Shown piece after piece: positions 12,688 to 24,268 of a DNA stretch of 64,000 nucleotides. The DNA lies in assembly GCA_027257055.1 (NCBI GenBank), contig JAPVLO010000233.1, positions 1,054,001-1,118,000 of the forward strand, given 5' to 3'. This DNA is from Cephalopachus bancanus. Lineage: Eukaryota > Chordata > Mammalia > Primates > Tarsiidae. The notes under the pieces are model-generated. The model worked only from the letters and a program-made list of their open reading frames with translations, was not told the origin of the DNA and ran no database searches. The translations under genes were made by a program, and so were the position numbers. Position 1 is the stretch's first letter. Each line of letters opens with the position of its first letter.

Positions 12688-12974
12688 TTTTTTTTTTGAG
12701 TTGGAGTCTCACTCTGTCACCCAGACTGGAGTGCAGTGGCCGCTCCTGACCACCGCAGCCTCGACCTGCTGGGCTCCGGCGATCCTTCCGCCTCAGCCTT
12801 CCAAGTAGCTGGAACTACAGGCGCACAATACCATGCCTGGCTAATTTTTTTTGATTTATTGTAGAGATGAGGTCTTGTCTGCCCAGGCGGGTCTCGAACC
12901 TGTGGGCTCAGGCAATCCACTCACCTCAGCCTCCCAAAGGCGTGGGATTACAGGCTGAGCCACCGAGCCCGGCT
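12688..12974 (-). mobile_element. Alu-type SINE with exact TSD
   Basis: Full-length minus-strand Alu bounded by the perfect 16-bp duplication GGATTCTTTTACTCTT at 12672-12687 and 12975-12990. It carries the lineage linker (TTTTTGATTTATTGTAGAG on the plus strand). Confidence 0.96.
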
Positions 12975-13344
12975 GGATTCTTTTACTCTTGTTGCAATGT
13001 GTTTAATTAGCTGGTTTCTGTGTGGGAAGAATCTCATTGAAAAGCTTAATCACCGCAGAGGCAAAATCCATGAAGGGGTACCTTCACTTTGAGAGGACTC
13101 ATAAATAAGTTGACAAAGAAAGGCGGGAGGAAAGGAAAACAGTTTTGTCTTGACAGGGTTTTTGTGACTCCCAGTTTTCTTCCTCTAGACCTGTGGTTCT
13201 CACAGAGTTGTCCCTTCATGGGCAGAACCAACATCGCCTGGGTACTCATCAGAGAGAATTTTCAGGCCTGCTCCAGACCCACTGAATCAGAGGTGGGCTG
13301 GAGAGTCTGTACTTTAACCAGCCTTCCAGCAGTTTCTCTTATTA

Positions 13345-13455
13345 AAAAAAATGTTTTTTATAGAGAAAGAGTCTTGTTGTGTTGCCCAGGCTGGTCTCCA
13401 ACTTCTGTCCTCAAGTGGTCCTTCCTCCTTGGCTTCCCAAAGTGTTGTAGATACA
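13345..13455 (-). mobile_element. Alu/FLAM-like fragment, left piece of a split SINE
   Basis: GTTGCCCAGGCTGGTCTCCA and GGCTTCCCAAAGTGTTG are SINE sequence. The rest of the same element (GATTATAGGTGTGAGCCACT) appears at about 14275-14316 on the other side of the LTR. Confidence 0.75.
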
Positions 13456-13499
13456 GATTTTTCAGGTCATTCTGGGCTTCAAGAGTGTCAGCTCAATGG

Positions 13500-13700
13500 G
13501 TCGGCCAGCAAGTGAGGGGCTGGTAAGCTTAGCCCCAGAAGTGCTGACTCTAATGGGCTGGCAAGTCAAGCCTGGAGAGTGTTGCTGGTTCAGTGGGCTG
13601 GCAAGCCTAGCCCCTGGAGTGGTAGCTCTGATGGGCTGGCAAGCCAAGTCCTAAGATGCTGCTGGTTGGGTGGGCTGGCACACCTAGCCCCCGGAGTATC
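13500..13700. repeat. Minisatellite-like array in the LTR, about 40-bp units
   Basis: GGGCTGG(C/T)AAGC recurs near 13518, 13555, 13589, 13633 and 13671 with related spacer text (TAGCCCCTGGAGT). About five diverged units. Confidence 0.75.
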
Positions 13701-13987
13701 TCAGCTTCAGAGTCTAGCTTTCTTCCAGCAGCTCCCCTGGTTCAGCTGGCTCTACCAACTGGCAAGCCAGCCTCTGGGGTACATGGTTCTTCGGCTCCCA
13801 TGATCTTCTGCAGCTCTTCAGGTTGAGGTTCTCATCTACTGCCCAGGGAGAATGAGGGACACGGACAGGCGGAAAATGAGAAAGCAGGATTTACTGAGAG
13901 GGCAGATAAGCTCCCACAGTGGGAGGAGACCCAAAGGGGTGGCCAGTTTGGGGCTGAAACCTGGTGCTTCTATAGCCCCAACACTGA

Positions 13988-14130
13988 ACCGATTGGTTAG
14001 TACTAGCTGTGAGCTGATTGGTCGGCACTAGCTGTTCTGATTGGTCAGTACTAAGGACCAATTGGAAGGAGGCAGGGGTCTAATGGTGAGCAGATTGGTT
14101 GGTACTTGGCAGCGTGCAGATTGGTTGCTT
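13988..14130 (-). promoter_or_regulatory. Tandem CCAAT-box array in LTR U3
   Basis: Six ATTGG (CCAAT on minus) in about 130 bp, several within a repeated block GATTGGT(T/C)(A/G)GTACTAG. CCAAT is the NF-Y recognition core, so the array may be an enhancer. That activity is inferred. Confidence 0.55.
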
Positions 14131-14337
14131 TTTGATCCCAGCAGTAAGTACTTAGAGCTCTATCTTGAGAGTCTCAGGGAGCTAGAGGTTCCTGTTGGAA
14201 GTTTGCTACATTGTTACTGGAAGACCCGCCCTGTCTGCCGGCCTAGCCTTTCTCTAGCTATCTCCTGTTTCATTATGATTATAGGTGTGAGCCACTGTAC
14301 TCAGCCCCCAGGTGGTCCTAACACATGAAAGTTTGAG

Positions 14338-14940
14338 AACAACTGTCATGTATCATCATCCAGTTTATCTGCACTCTTCCCTTCCTTTAAGTTCATCTTC
14401 AGCCCAATATGGCTTCCATGGAGTGAACACCCTGGGAAGTTAACCCCTGTTTAATAGTTCCCAGTCACACTTTTGCATTTGGCTAAGTCCTACTGGAAAG
14501 AGTAGCAGAGACCTGACAGCTTTGGGAGCTCCTCCCCTGCTCTTTTTCTCTTTTCTGATTGTTCCTCTCTTTCTTCTAAAATAGCACTCAAGTCTGTCCC
14601 AGAGGCATGTTCACCTCAGTTACCTTCACTCACACATTTACCCTTCTAAGGACCCACACCTAGAACATGTTTTTCCATTTACCTGGATGTTTCCTGAGGC
14701 TGGCAAAACTGTTTCCAAAGCCTCCATCAAGGCTCCTGACAGGAATTTTTCATGCACTGCATTCAGAAGTCAGAGGCAATGATCAATTGTGATCTATTGT
14801 TCACTGATTCCTTCAAGGAATAGTCATGAGTAACCAATATATGCATGGTATTGTGAAGGATGCAATAAACAAATAAGGCAAACCCTGTGTATCTGCAGGA
14901 CTTCCAGTCTTGATTTTAGGCTGAAGAATGTTGAGTAAAG
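14338..14940. other. No gene or repeat recognised
   Basis: About 0.6 kb of mixed composition, no domain-bearing open frame. Confidence 0.5.
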
Positions 14941-14949
14941 TGCTTCATA

Positions 14950-15130
14950 CATACTCAGCCTGCCTGTCATTCCTCTGAAGAGGCACTATTATCTTAACTT
15001 CAGAAATGGAGAAGAGGCGACCAGGGGGGTTACATCACTTGAGAATGTTGAAACATCTAGAAAGCTGAACAGCTAGGATTGGAACACAGGCAGTTTGGCT
15101 TCCAATGTTTGCACTTAACCACTGAATAAT
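14950..15130 (+). mobile_element. MIR-type SINE
   Basis: CTTCAGAAATGGAGAAGAGG, then GGATTGGAACACAGGCAG and TTTGCACTTAACCACTGA follow the MIR body and 3' part in order. Diverged. Confidence 0.6.
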
Positions 15131-15730
15131 ACTAGCTGTCAGGAGCTTAATGACTGATAATCACAGTTAAATCATTAGAGTAGTAAGGACAAATTGTGGA
15201 TGCTTAGAAAGGAGTAATTACTGCTACTAGAAAGGGGTGCCAAATTTAACAAATAAAAATACGGGAGGCCTAGTTAAATTTGAATGATTTTTAATTGCAG
15301 GGCACACTAGTACTAAAATATTATTTGTTGTTCATCTGAAATAAGTTACAAGTATCTGAGTTTTTTACTGCTTTCATTAATTAGACTTCATTGATTTGAC
15401 TTTCCTTAACAGCCTATTGTTTTGCAGAGTTTGCTTATAAAATTTCTTGTGGTTATAATCTGTGTTTCATTTACATTGTAGCATAGCTTGTAGAGTGTTC
15501 ACATAAAACTTTGTTCGTTTGCACATCAAAATGTTCTTTACTGCGAAAACATTCTACATTTGCATTATGAACTGGTGTCTTTATTATGTTCTAACATGAA
15601 GTTAACAATTCTGAGAATTGCCGTTCAAACTTGATTTGTTTAGGCACATACAACCATCATCTGGTCTAATTTGGTTGTCTGTTCTTGAGTACTATAATGC
15701 TTCTCTTGATCAATGACTTTTAAAATGTTG
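15131..15730. other. No gene or repeat recognised
   Basis: AT-rich and without recognisable genes. It ends at the 5-bp duplication flanking the MaLR LTR. Confidence 0.5.
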
Positions 15731-18700
15731 TCCACTGTATTAGTCTGTTTTGCATTGCTATAAAGAAATACTTGAAGTTGTGTAATTTAGATTTTTTTCC
15801 CCTTTTAAAAAATTTTGAATACATGGGGTACAATTCAGGGTTAGCTATACAAATGTTCATTATGCAGGTACCCTAGTTGATGAGGTGTGTCCCACCACCC
15901 CTGGCAGTTTCCCTTTCCTGCCAATCCTGCCCCCGCCCCCAGCAGTTTCCTACTACTGCCAATCCCTTTCATACAGTATTACGATAGTTGTTCAAGGTCC
16001 ACTTATGAGTGAGAATGTGTTATATTCTGTTTTTTGTTTCTATGATAGATTACTTAGTATTATAGACTCTACATCCATCCAAGTTGCTGCAAAGTTCATC
16101 ATTTTGTTCTTCTTTATGGCTGTGTAATATTCCATCAGGTATATATACCACATTAAAAAAAAATCCAGTCTTCTTTCTATGGGCAGCATGGTTGGTTCCA
16201 TGTTTTTTCTATTGTGAAGAATGCTGCAATAAACAGACATGTGCAGGTATCTTTTTCATAGAGTGATCTGAGTTCCTCTGGGTATATTCCCAGTAGGGGG
16301 ATTGGGGGACCGTATGGGAGGTTGAATTTTAGATCTTTTAGGAATCGCCAAACTTTTTTCCACAGAGGCTGCACTAGTGTAGAAGTGTTCCCTTTTCCCC
16401 GCATTCTCTCCAGCATCTGTTGTTTTTTGAGTTATTGATGATGGCCATCCTGACTGAAGTTAAATGGTATCTCAGTGTAGTTTTCATTTGCATTTGTCTG
16501 ATGACTAGTGAGGCTGAGCATTTTTTCATGTATCTGTTGGCTGCTCATATGTCCTCTTTTGAAACATGTCTTTTCATATCTTTTGCCCACTTTGAATGGA
16601 GCTGTTTGTTTTTTTTTTCTTTTTGGCACGTTTGAGTTCCTTTTAGATTCTAGATGTTAGGCCTTTGTCAGACATACAATTGGCAAATATTTTTTCCTAG
16701 TCTGTGGGCTGTCTCCCCGCTCTCTCAATGGTTCTTTGGCTCTGTAGAAGCTTGTCAGTTTGGTGAGGTCCCACTTGTCTATCTTATCTCTTATCTCTTA
16801 TTGGGGTTTTGACCAAGAATTTGTTGCCAGTTCCAATTTCCATAAGGGTGTCTCCTGCGTTTTCTAAGGTTCTTATAGTTTGAGGTTTTTACGTTTAGGT
16901 CTTTGATTCGTTTAGAGCTGATTTTTGTATATGGAGATAGGTAGTCTTGTTTTAATCTTCTGCATGTGATCAGCCAGTCTTCTCAGCACCATTTACTGAA
17001 TAGGTTCACCTCTCCCCAGAGGTTGATGGTAGAGGCTTTGTCAAAGATGAGTTGTTTGAGAAATTGAGGTTTTCCTTCCGGAATCTCTATCCTGTTTTAT
17101 TGGTCTATATGCCTGTTCTTATACCAATATCAGGCTGTTTTGAATATTGCAGTTTTATAATAAAGCTTAAAGTTTGGGAGTGTGATGTCTCCCATTTGTT
17201 TTCTTTATTAAGGATTGTTTTGTCTATTCATGGTCGTTTATGTTTCCGTATGAATTCCTGTATTGTCATTTCTAAGTCTGAAAAGAATACTGCTGGTAAT
17301 TTAATGGGTATTGCATTAAATTTGTAGCTTGCCTTAGGTAGGATGGACATTTTAACAATGTTGATTCTTCCAATCCATGAGCATGGAATATTTTTCTATT
17401 TGCTTGTGTCATCCTTGATTTCTTTAAGCAGTGTTTTGTAGTTTTCTTTGTAAAGGTCTTTGACTTCTCTGGTTAGGAAGATGCCAAGGTATCTCATTTT
17501 TTTTTGTGGCTATTGTGAATGGGATTGTGCCTTTTATTTGGGTTTCTGTTTGTTTATTGTTGGTGTATAGAAATACTACTGTTGTTTGCACATTTATTTT
17601 ATACCCTGAGACTTGGCCAAAGTCCTTTATCAGTGCAAGGAGGTTTTTGACAGATTCTCTTGGGTTTTTGAGGTATAGAATCATGTCGTCTGCAAAGAGG
17701 GATAACTAAACTTCCTCTTTTCCTGTTTGGATAACTGATTTTCTTCTCATGCCAATTGATCTAGCTAGGACTTCCAATACTATGCTGAACAGGAGGGATG
17801 AGCGTGAACATCCTTGTCTTGTTCAGTTTTCAGGCAAAATGGTTCCAATTTCTATCTATTTAGCAGTACGTTGGCTGTGGGTTTCTCTTAGTTGGCTCTT
17901 ACTATTTTGAGGTATGTTCCATCTATGCCCAGATGTTCGAGAGTTTTTATAAAGAAAGGGTGCTGGATTTTATCAAAAGCTTTTTCCATGTCTAATATTA
18001 TAATCATGCTTTTTTTTTTAACATCTGTTGATGTGTTTAACTACATTTGTGTTCTTGTGGATGTTGAGCCAGCCCTGCATCCCAGGGATGAAGCCTACTT
18101 GGTCATGGTGAATGATTTCTGAAATGTGTTGTTGGATCTGGTTTGCTAGAAGCTTGTTGAGAATTTTAGCACCTATGTTCATCAAGGATATTGGCCAGTA
18201 GTTCTCTTTCTTTGTTGGATCTTTATCTGGTTTGGTTATGAATGTGATGTTAGCTTCAAAAATATGATTTTGGGACAGTTCCATCTTTCTCAATTGCCTG
18301 GAATACTTTCAATAGGATTGGTATCAGCTCCTCCTTGTATGTTTTGTAGAATTCTGTGCTAAAGCCATCAGGTTCAGGGCTTTTTTTTTTGTAGGTAGTT
18401 TTCTTATGACATAGTTGATATCCTGGGTTGTTTATTGGTCTATTTATGGTGTCAATTTTTTCTTGTTTCAACCTGGGTAGGTTGTATGACATCAGAAATT
18501 CCTCCATTTCATTTAGGTTTTTGAGTTTGTTTCCATACAGGTGCACATGGTAACCTCTGACAATCTTTTGTATTTCTTCAGGGTCAGTTGTGACTTCATC
18601 TTTTGCATTTCTGACTGTGTTTATTCGTGCTTTTTCTCTCTTTTTCTTGGTCAGTCTAGCTAGGGGTTCATCAACCTTGTTTATTCTTTCAAAGAACCAG

Positions 18701-18963
18701 CTTTTGGTTTCATAGATTTTCTTTTTATATTATATTTTTTTGTCTTGTATGTCCCAAATTTGGGTTGTTATTTTGGTGATCTGAATTCTTCTGTTGAAGT
18801 TATGGTTTTGGAGGTCTTGCTTTTCTAGCTTTCTTTGGTGATTTGTTAGGCTGTTAACTTGTGAGCTTTCCATTTTCTTCAGGTGTGCTTGTAGAGATAT
18901 TAACTCCCCTCTTAGCACTGTTTTCATGGCATCCCAGATATTTTGGTAAGATTTTTCTTTGTT

Positions 18964-19260
18964 TTCCTTTTTTGAGTCAGAGTTTCACTCTGTCACCCAC
19001 ACTGGAGTGCAGTGGCATGCTCATGGCCACCACAGCCTTGAACTGCTGGGCTCAGGTGATCCTTCCACCGCAGCTTTCCAACAAGTTAAAACTATAGGCA
19101 TATGTCACCATGCCCAGCTAATTTTTTTTTTTTTTACTTATTATCGAGATGAGGTCTCACCAAGTTGCCCAGGCTGATCTTGAACCTGTGGGCTCAGGCA
19201 GTCCTCTCACCTCAGCCTCCCAATGTGCTGGGATTATTGGTGTGAGCCACCACACTCGGC
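18964..19260 (-). mobile_element. Alu-type SINE nested in L1 ORF2
   Basis: GAGTCAGAGTTTCACTCTGT to GTGAGCCACCACACTCGGC. L1 text resumes directly after it (TTCATTTTCATTTGTTTTCAGG region). Confidence 0.93.
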
Positions 19261-19851
19261 TTTCATTTTCATTTGTTTTCAGGAATCTTTTAATCTCTGT
19301 TTTGAGTTCCGTGTTGACCCAGGAGTTGTTTAGCATCATGCTGTTTAGTGTCCATGTCTTTGTGGGTTTTGGGGGAAATTTGTTGGTGTTGATATTTATT
19401 TTTATTCCACTATGGTTTAAGAAGGTGCATGGCAGTAATTTAATCTTATGAAATGTATTTATGCTTGATTTATGGCCGAGGATGTGGTCAATCTTACAGT
19501 ACATTCTTACAGTACATTCCATGTGGTGATGAATAGAATGTATATTCTGTGGTTTTTGGGTGGAGTATTCTGTAAGTATCAGTTAAGTCCATTTGATCAA
19601 GCATCAGGCTGAGGTTTCAGATATCCTTGTTGAGTTTTTGTCTTGATGATTTGTCTAGGGTTGTTAGTGGAGTATTTAGGTCTCCAACTATGATAGTGTT
19701 AGAGTCTATATCATTTTTTAGTTAACCTAGAAGCTGTTTTATGAAAGTTGGCGCTCCTTTATTGGGTGCCATATATGTTTAGGATGCATATTTCTTATTG
19801 ATGGATTGGACCTTTTATCATTATGTAGGACCTTCTGTATCTTTTTTATTT

Positions 19852-20141
19852 GTATTTTTTGAGTTGGAATCTCACTCTATCACCCAGGCTGGAGTGCAGT
19901 GGCACACTCACAGCCATCCCAGCATCAATCTGCTAGCCTCCAGCAATCCTTCCTCCTCAGTCTTCCAAGTAGCTGGAACTACAGGTGTGTGCTACCATGC
20001 CCAGCTAGTTTTTTTTTTAAATTGTAGAGACGAGGTCTCACCAAGTTGCCCAGGCTGGTCTCAAACCCGCCGGCTCAAGCAATTCACTTGTCTTGGCCTT
20101 TCAAAGTGCTGGGATTACAGGCTGAACCACTGAGCTTGGCC
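19852..20141 (-). mobile_element. Alu-type SINE nested in L1 ORF2
   Basis: TTTTTTGAGTTGGAATCTCAC to GGCTGAACCACTGAGCTTGG. Flanked on both sides by the L1 endonuclease-coding region. Confidence 0.92.
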
Positions 20142-20499
20142 CTTTTAAAATTTTTGATAGCCTAAAGGGTCTTTTGTCTGATATTAAGATCATGACTCCT
20201 ATTTTCTTATGTGTTCCATTGGCATGAAATTTTGTTTTCTGTCCTCTTACTTTGAGTCTGGGGAGGGTCCTTTCTGGTGAGATGAGTCTCTCGGAGACAA
20301 TATATTGTTTCATCATTATATTTTATCCAATTTCCCATTCTATATATTTTCAGTGATGCATTTAATCCCTTCACTTTCAGGCTAATTATTGAGATGTGAG
20401 AATTTATCCCTGTCATGAGGTTCTTATAGAGTTTGCTGTTGTTGCTGCTGTTTGTTTATTTGTTTGTTGTCTTTCTTTTGATTTGGGGGTTGATTTACA

Positions 20500-21570
20500 T
20501 ATGTTTTCCATTTTTTTCCTGCATTCTTGGGAAGGGCATTGTTGTACTTTTTTTTATTTCTTTCTTTCTTCTGTGTTTAATACTTTCTTAAGTGTTTCTT
20601 ACAGAGCTGGTCTGGAGGCGGCAAAAACTCTTAGGGATTGAATGTCTGAGAAGAATTTTAATTCTCTATTGCTGATGAAACTTAGCTTAGCTGGGTAGGT
20701 AATTCTTGGCTGAAATTGTTTATCTTGAGAACTTTGAAGATTGGGTTCCAATCTGTCTTACCTTGAAGTGTTTCTGTAGATAAGTCTGCTGCTATTCTAC
20801 TTGTTTTTCCCTGGTAGGTAGTCTGACCTTTATCTCTTGCTGCTTTTAGGATTTTTTTATTTTATACCTACTTTGTGTAGACAAATTACTATGTGTTTAG
20901 GAGTTGGTCTTTTCATTTGTTGTCTTACAGGGGTTCTCTGAATATCTTGTGTTTGAATGGTCACATCACTGATGAGATGAGGGAAGTTTTTTTGGATAAT
21001 TTCGTGGAATGTTTGCTCCAGGGTGGTCTCTGTCTCTCTATATACCTCAGGGATTCCAACTGATCTTGCCTCTTGATATAATTGGTCATCTCTTAGAGGT
21101 TTTGTTCTGTCTTTTTAAGCTTCTTTTCTATGTTTTTAACAGTTTGGGTTAGTTCCATATTTTGGTCCTCAAGCTCTGAGATTCCTTTTTCTGCTTGGTT
21201 AATTCTGCTTTCCATGCTTATCAGTTTGTTATTTATTTCATTCACTGTATTCTTTATTGCTGTTATCTCAGTTTTCAACTCTTTCTTTCTTCCTCCTGTC
21301 TCTCCGCATTTCTATTTATTCTCTCTATTGATATCTTGATATCTGGGTTTGTGGTTTGAGACCAGTCATTCTGGGGACTCTTCATTGTTTGAGTTCTAAA
21401 GTCTGTATTCTCAGTTGTTGTCCTTCCAGGGTTCTGTATGGTTTTCCTTCATTTGTGTAGGTTTTTGTCTCCCCCCCCCCTTTTTTACCTTCTTCTTTAA
21501 TTCTGTTCAGTGATGGGAGGATAGCTTTTATTTCTGTTTGGTCAATCTCCTTCCTTATGTAGAGCCTCTG
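20500..21570 (-). pseudogene. L1 ORF1 (broken)
   Basis: L1 ORF1 encodes the trimeric RNA-binding chaperone. A coiled-coil segment is readable on the minus strand at 21093-21278 (NEINNKLISMESRINQAEKG, heptad-rich), and the C-terminal region (about 20500-20900) survives only in pieces. No continuous frame remains. Confidence 0.75.
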
Positions 21571-22918
21571 GCTTTGTTGAACGCAGAAGCTGGACTGGGG
21601 GTGAGGGCCTGTGCTTTTTGCAATTTTGAGATTTAATTAAGGGGGAACTGTGATTCAGAAGCTATCTGCAGATCTCAGTATCTGATGAAAGGTGTGTGGG
21701 CCCCTGGGAACCCATTTCCCACTTCCTTACAATCTGTCCATGCAGTGAGGGTGTCTGTTTGCCCCCGAAACTAAGATGAAATGAGAAAAAGGAAAAAGAA
21801 TGGAAAAAATAAGGAGGAAGATGGAAGAAGAAGAAGAGGGAAAACAGACAGGTGTACCAACTGATGAATAAACAGAGAAACAAAGACAGAAAAAACAAAC
21901 AAAAAGACCTCCAAACATACAATCATGCAAACAAACAAAGCACCCCCCACGTTGGTGTACTCTGCCTCAAAAATACCCATACACAAACAGAAAATCTAAA
22001 AAAAAAAATTAGAATAGCAGAAACAATCCAAGTACAAAAACGTAAACAGAAAGAGAAAGAGAGAAGAAAAGGAAACAAAAACTAAAACAAAAAGCAATAA
22101 ACAATCAAGGAAAAAAATTCACTCTGTGGCAGTCTCTGTAACTCCAATTTCCTCTTGGCAATTGCCACTTTAAGGAATGACTCCAGTCTCCAGCCTAACC
22201 CCCCCAACCCCCCACCCTCTACCACCCCCACCCCCACTCTCAGCACCCCCACTCTCAGCACAGGCTGATAGGGTTGCTCTCAACCTGAGTCAGATGCCCC
22301 ATGGACTACTGTGGGAGGAGGATAGATCAGATCCGGACTCCCCCAACTTGCTGCTGTCAAGTTTCCCACTCATATCTGACGTGTCTGTGCCTGTTCCAGC
22401 GTGGGGGAGGGGCGTCTGTCTCTTCCAGTCCGATGAGAGGATGGCTTCTGGGTCTCAGGTTGCAGGCTGGGCAGAGCTGGATGGGGCAATGCAGGTCTCC
22501 CCCCGGTCCTTGGACTGAGAAGATGGCATCCATTGGCATCTCGTCGTTGGTGTTGGGGCCCGTCCCAGATCTTCATGGCCTGCTCTCTCCACGACTCCTC
22601 CTCTTCATGCTGATCTGGTGCCACAGGTGATGGTGTGGGCTGGGGACCAAGTAGTAAGGAGCAGTGGCTCTCCATGGCTTCCTCTCAAGAGAGCCCCGAG
22701 AATGGCAGACGATCCTGAGTGCCAGGGGATCCAGTTTCAGGGTGGTGGCGGGTCTCTCTGGAGGAGAGCCCTGGGTGCATGAACCTGAATATCCCTCCAG
22801 ACGATTTACTCACACACTGGCACACACCCACTCACACAGATAGTCTTTATGAACACTGGACACTTGTCCCATGTGAAGATTTTCACACTCCAACCTGCTC
22901 TGTTGCCATCTTGCCTGG
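21570..22918 (-). promoter_or_regulatory. L1 5'UTR / internal promoter region
   Basis: GC-rich sequence upstream of ORF1 ending at CAAGATGGC, the position where primate L1s carry a YY1 site. It includes a C-rich stretch at 22197-22260. Open frames here (22177-22518, 22370-22675) are shadows in a GC-rich UTR. Confidence 0.6.
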
Positions 22919-23283
22919 AAGTCCTAGATTTTTAAAAAACGTTTATGAGCTCACGATCCTGCATGACACTGGCATCTGCTCAGCTTCTGCTGAGGGCTCA
23001 GGAAGCTTACTGTCATGGCTGAAGGCAAAGGGGTCCGGCGTGTCACATGGCCTGAGCAAGAGAGAGAGAGAAAAAAGGAGGTGACAGGCTCTTTTAAACA
23101 ACCAGCTCTCACGTGAGTTAATATAGCATGAACTAGGTCATTATCACAAGAGCAGCATAGAGTCATCTTTAAGAGGTCCATCCCCATGACCCAGTTACCT
23201 CCCAATAGGCCCCTCCTCCAAACTTAGGGATCACATTTCAACATGAGAGTTGGCAAAACAAACATCCAAATGGTATCATCCAC

Positions 23284-23925
23284 TGACACATAGCATTGCT
23301 GTTCATTTTTATTCTGTCTCTTGTTTAAAAAAAAACCATGAAATATGATGACTTCTTTTGAAGACCAACAAAATCACTTACTAAAATTTTTAAAACAAGG
23401 AAAGACTCTGATGGTGACTGGCTAGCTGTTCAACAAACTGGTGTCTGGACAAACAGTTAGACTGTATGTCCTTTCTCCCATGCTATTAGAGAGTGACTGG
23501 GTTCAAGCTAACAGAAGTGGCATGGGCCACTTCTAGACATGGATTAGAAAAATCTTCCTGGCAAATCTCTTGCTCTTTCCCCTTCAAATTCCTTGATGCA
23601 GACAAGCAAAACAACTTAGGAAGCCATGTGTTGAAGCTAAAAGGATCCTAGGCTGTAAGACTGATGCTTGGAAAAGAACATTTTTTGCTTGGGACTTCCA
23701 TCTTAGAGCTATAGACATCTTGAGCTTTGTGTGTTACAGTCACTAATGTTAACTTAACTAACATGAATTTCTAAAAAAACAGACAAAAGAAGAAACATCA
23801 TTATCTTTTAGAAGAAATCATTCACAAAACATGTGCAAACAAACATGTCCCAAGTAAGTATTATCATAATAAAATCTCATAGAGAATGGCCAGTTCAGCC
23901 ACTTCATATAAATGTAGAGATGTTA
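23284..23925. other. No gene or repeat recognised
   Basis: Possible old repeat remains, not assignable by eye. Confidence 0.45.
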
Positions 23926-24206
23926 GGCTGGGTGCGGTGGCTCAGCCTATAATCCCAGCACTTTGGGGGGCCTAGATGAGAGGATTGCCAGAGCCCAGGG
24001 GTTCAAGACTAGCCTGGGTAACTTGGTGATACCTTGTCTCTACAATAAATCAAAAAAATAAACTGAGTGTGGTAGTGTGTGCCTGTAGTTCCGGCTCCTT
24101 GGAAGGCTGAGGCAGAAGGATTGCCTGAGCCTGGCAGGTCAAGGCTGCAGGTGGCTGTGAGCATGCCACTGCACTCCAGGCTGGGTGACAGTGAGACTCC
24201 AATTCA
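23926..24206 (+). mobile_element. Alu-type SINE
   Basis: GGCTGGGTGCGGTGGCTCAG at the start, linker TACAATAAATCAAAAAAATA, and GGCTGGGTGACAGTGAGACT at the end. Its A tail has become the GA-rich tract that follows. Confidence 0.93.
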
Positions 24207-24212
24207 CAAAAG

Positions 24213-24268
<56 letters not shown>

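Larger units (their letters stand above)
13456..14272 (-). mobile_element. Solo ERV LTR (class I-like), minus strand, with two tandem arrays
   Basis: Read on the minus strand: a distal part, then six CCAAT motifs (ATTGG on plus at about 13992, 14017, 14040, 14061, 14094, 14120), a TATA-like CTATAGAAG near 13970, AGTAAATCCTGCTTTCTC as probable polyadenylation region near 13890, and a second tandem array of about 40-bp units (GGGCTGGCAAGC on plus) at 13500-13700. This order is that of U3-R-U5. No gag/pol/env remains are adjacent, so it is a solo LTR. End points are uncertain by about 10 bp because I could not find a clear 4-bp duplication. Confidence 0.65.
13184..14337. mobile_element. hAT-type (MER5/MER20-like) DNA transposon, split by nested insertions
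   Basis: Left end CTGTGGTTCTCACAGAGTTG through AGACCCACTGAATCAGAGG, right end GTTTGAGAACAACTG. The two outer pieces match the ends and body of a nonautonomous hAT-Charlie element. Its middle is interrupted from about 13335 to 14316 by an Alu fragment that itself contains an LTR. Family name tentative. Confidence 0.6.
16180..20416 (-). pseudogene. L1 ORF2 (broken)
   Basis: Begins with ATG at 20416 and a diverged endonuclease N-terminus (TGINSHISIISL). Further pieces are visible: endonuclease (LRETHLTRKD), reverse transcriptase fragments at 18018-18546 (PEPDGFSTEFYK; RPI-type [18 protein letters not shown]), a motif C region near 17690, and the C-terminal domain at 16177-16416. Two Alu insertions (18964-19260, 19852-20141) and several frameshifts break it. 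Endonuclease plus RT is the L1 retrotransposition enzyme; this copy is inactive. Confidence 0.85.
15797..22924 (-). mobile_element. Full-length L1 (about 7.1 kb) with two nested Alus
   Basis: Minus-strand L1 with all parts: 5' end CAAGATGGCAACAGAGCAGG at about 22913, a long 5'UTR, ORF1, ORF2 and a 3' end whose complement reads GGGGTACAATTCAGGGTTAG near 15826. The duplication TAGATTTTT lies at 15788-15796 and 22925-22933. Removing the two Alus leaves roughly 6.5 kb. Both ORFs are interrupted by stops and indels. Confidence 0.92.
15736..23278 (-). mobile_element. MaLR (MST/THE1-type) LTR split by a full-length L1
   Basis: Left piece 15736-15796 starts TGTATTAGTCTGTTTTGCAT. Right piece about 22934-23278 carries CTTACTGTCATGGCTGAAGG, ATGACCCAGTTACCTCCCA and ends GGTATCA. 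Together they make one minus-strand LTR of about 400 bp. A perfect 5-bp duplication, TCCAC, flanks the whole unit (15731-15735 and 23279-23283), which confirms that the two halves are one insertion. The L1 lies between them. Confidence 0.9.

Noticed and set aside
13500..13700. Regular repeats considered as a CRISPR-like array
   Set aside because: Units are diverged, spacers are themselves repeated, and the block sits inside an LTR in a mammalian genome.
14041..14328. 95-codon plus-strand frame
   Set aside because: Runs through an antisense LTR and an Alu fragment.
22177..22675. Open frames of 100-113 codons on both strands
   Set aside because: They lie in the GC-rich L1 5'UTR, overlap each other on opposite strands and have no known domain.
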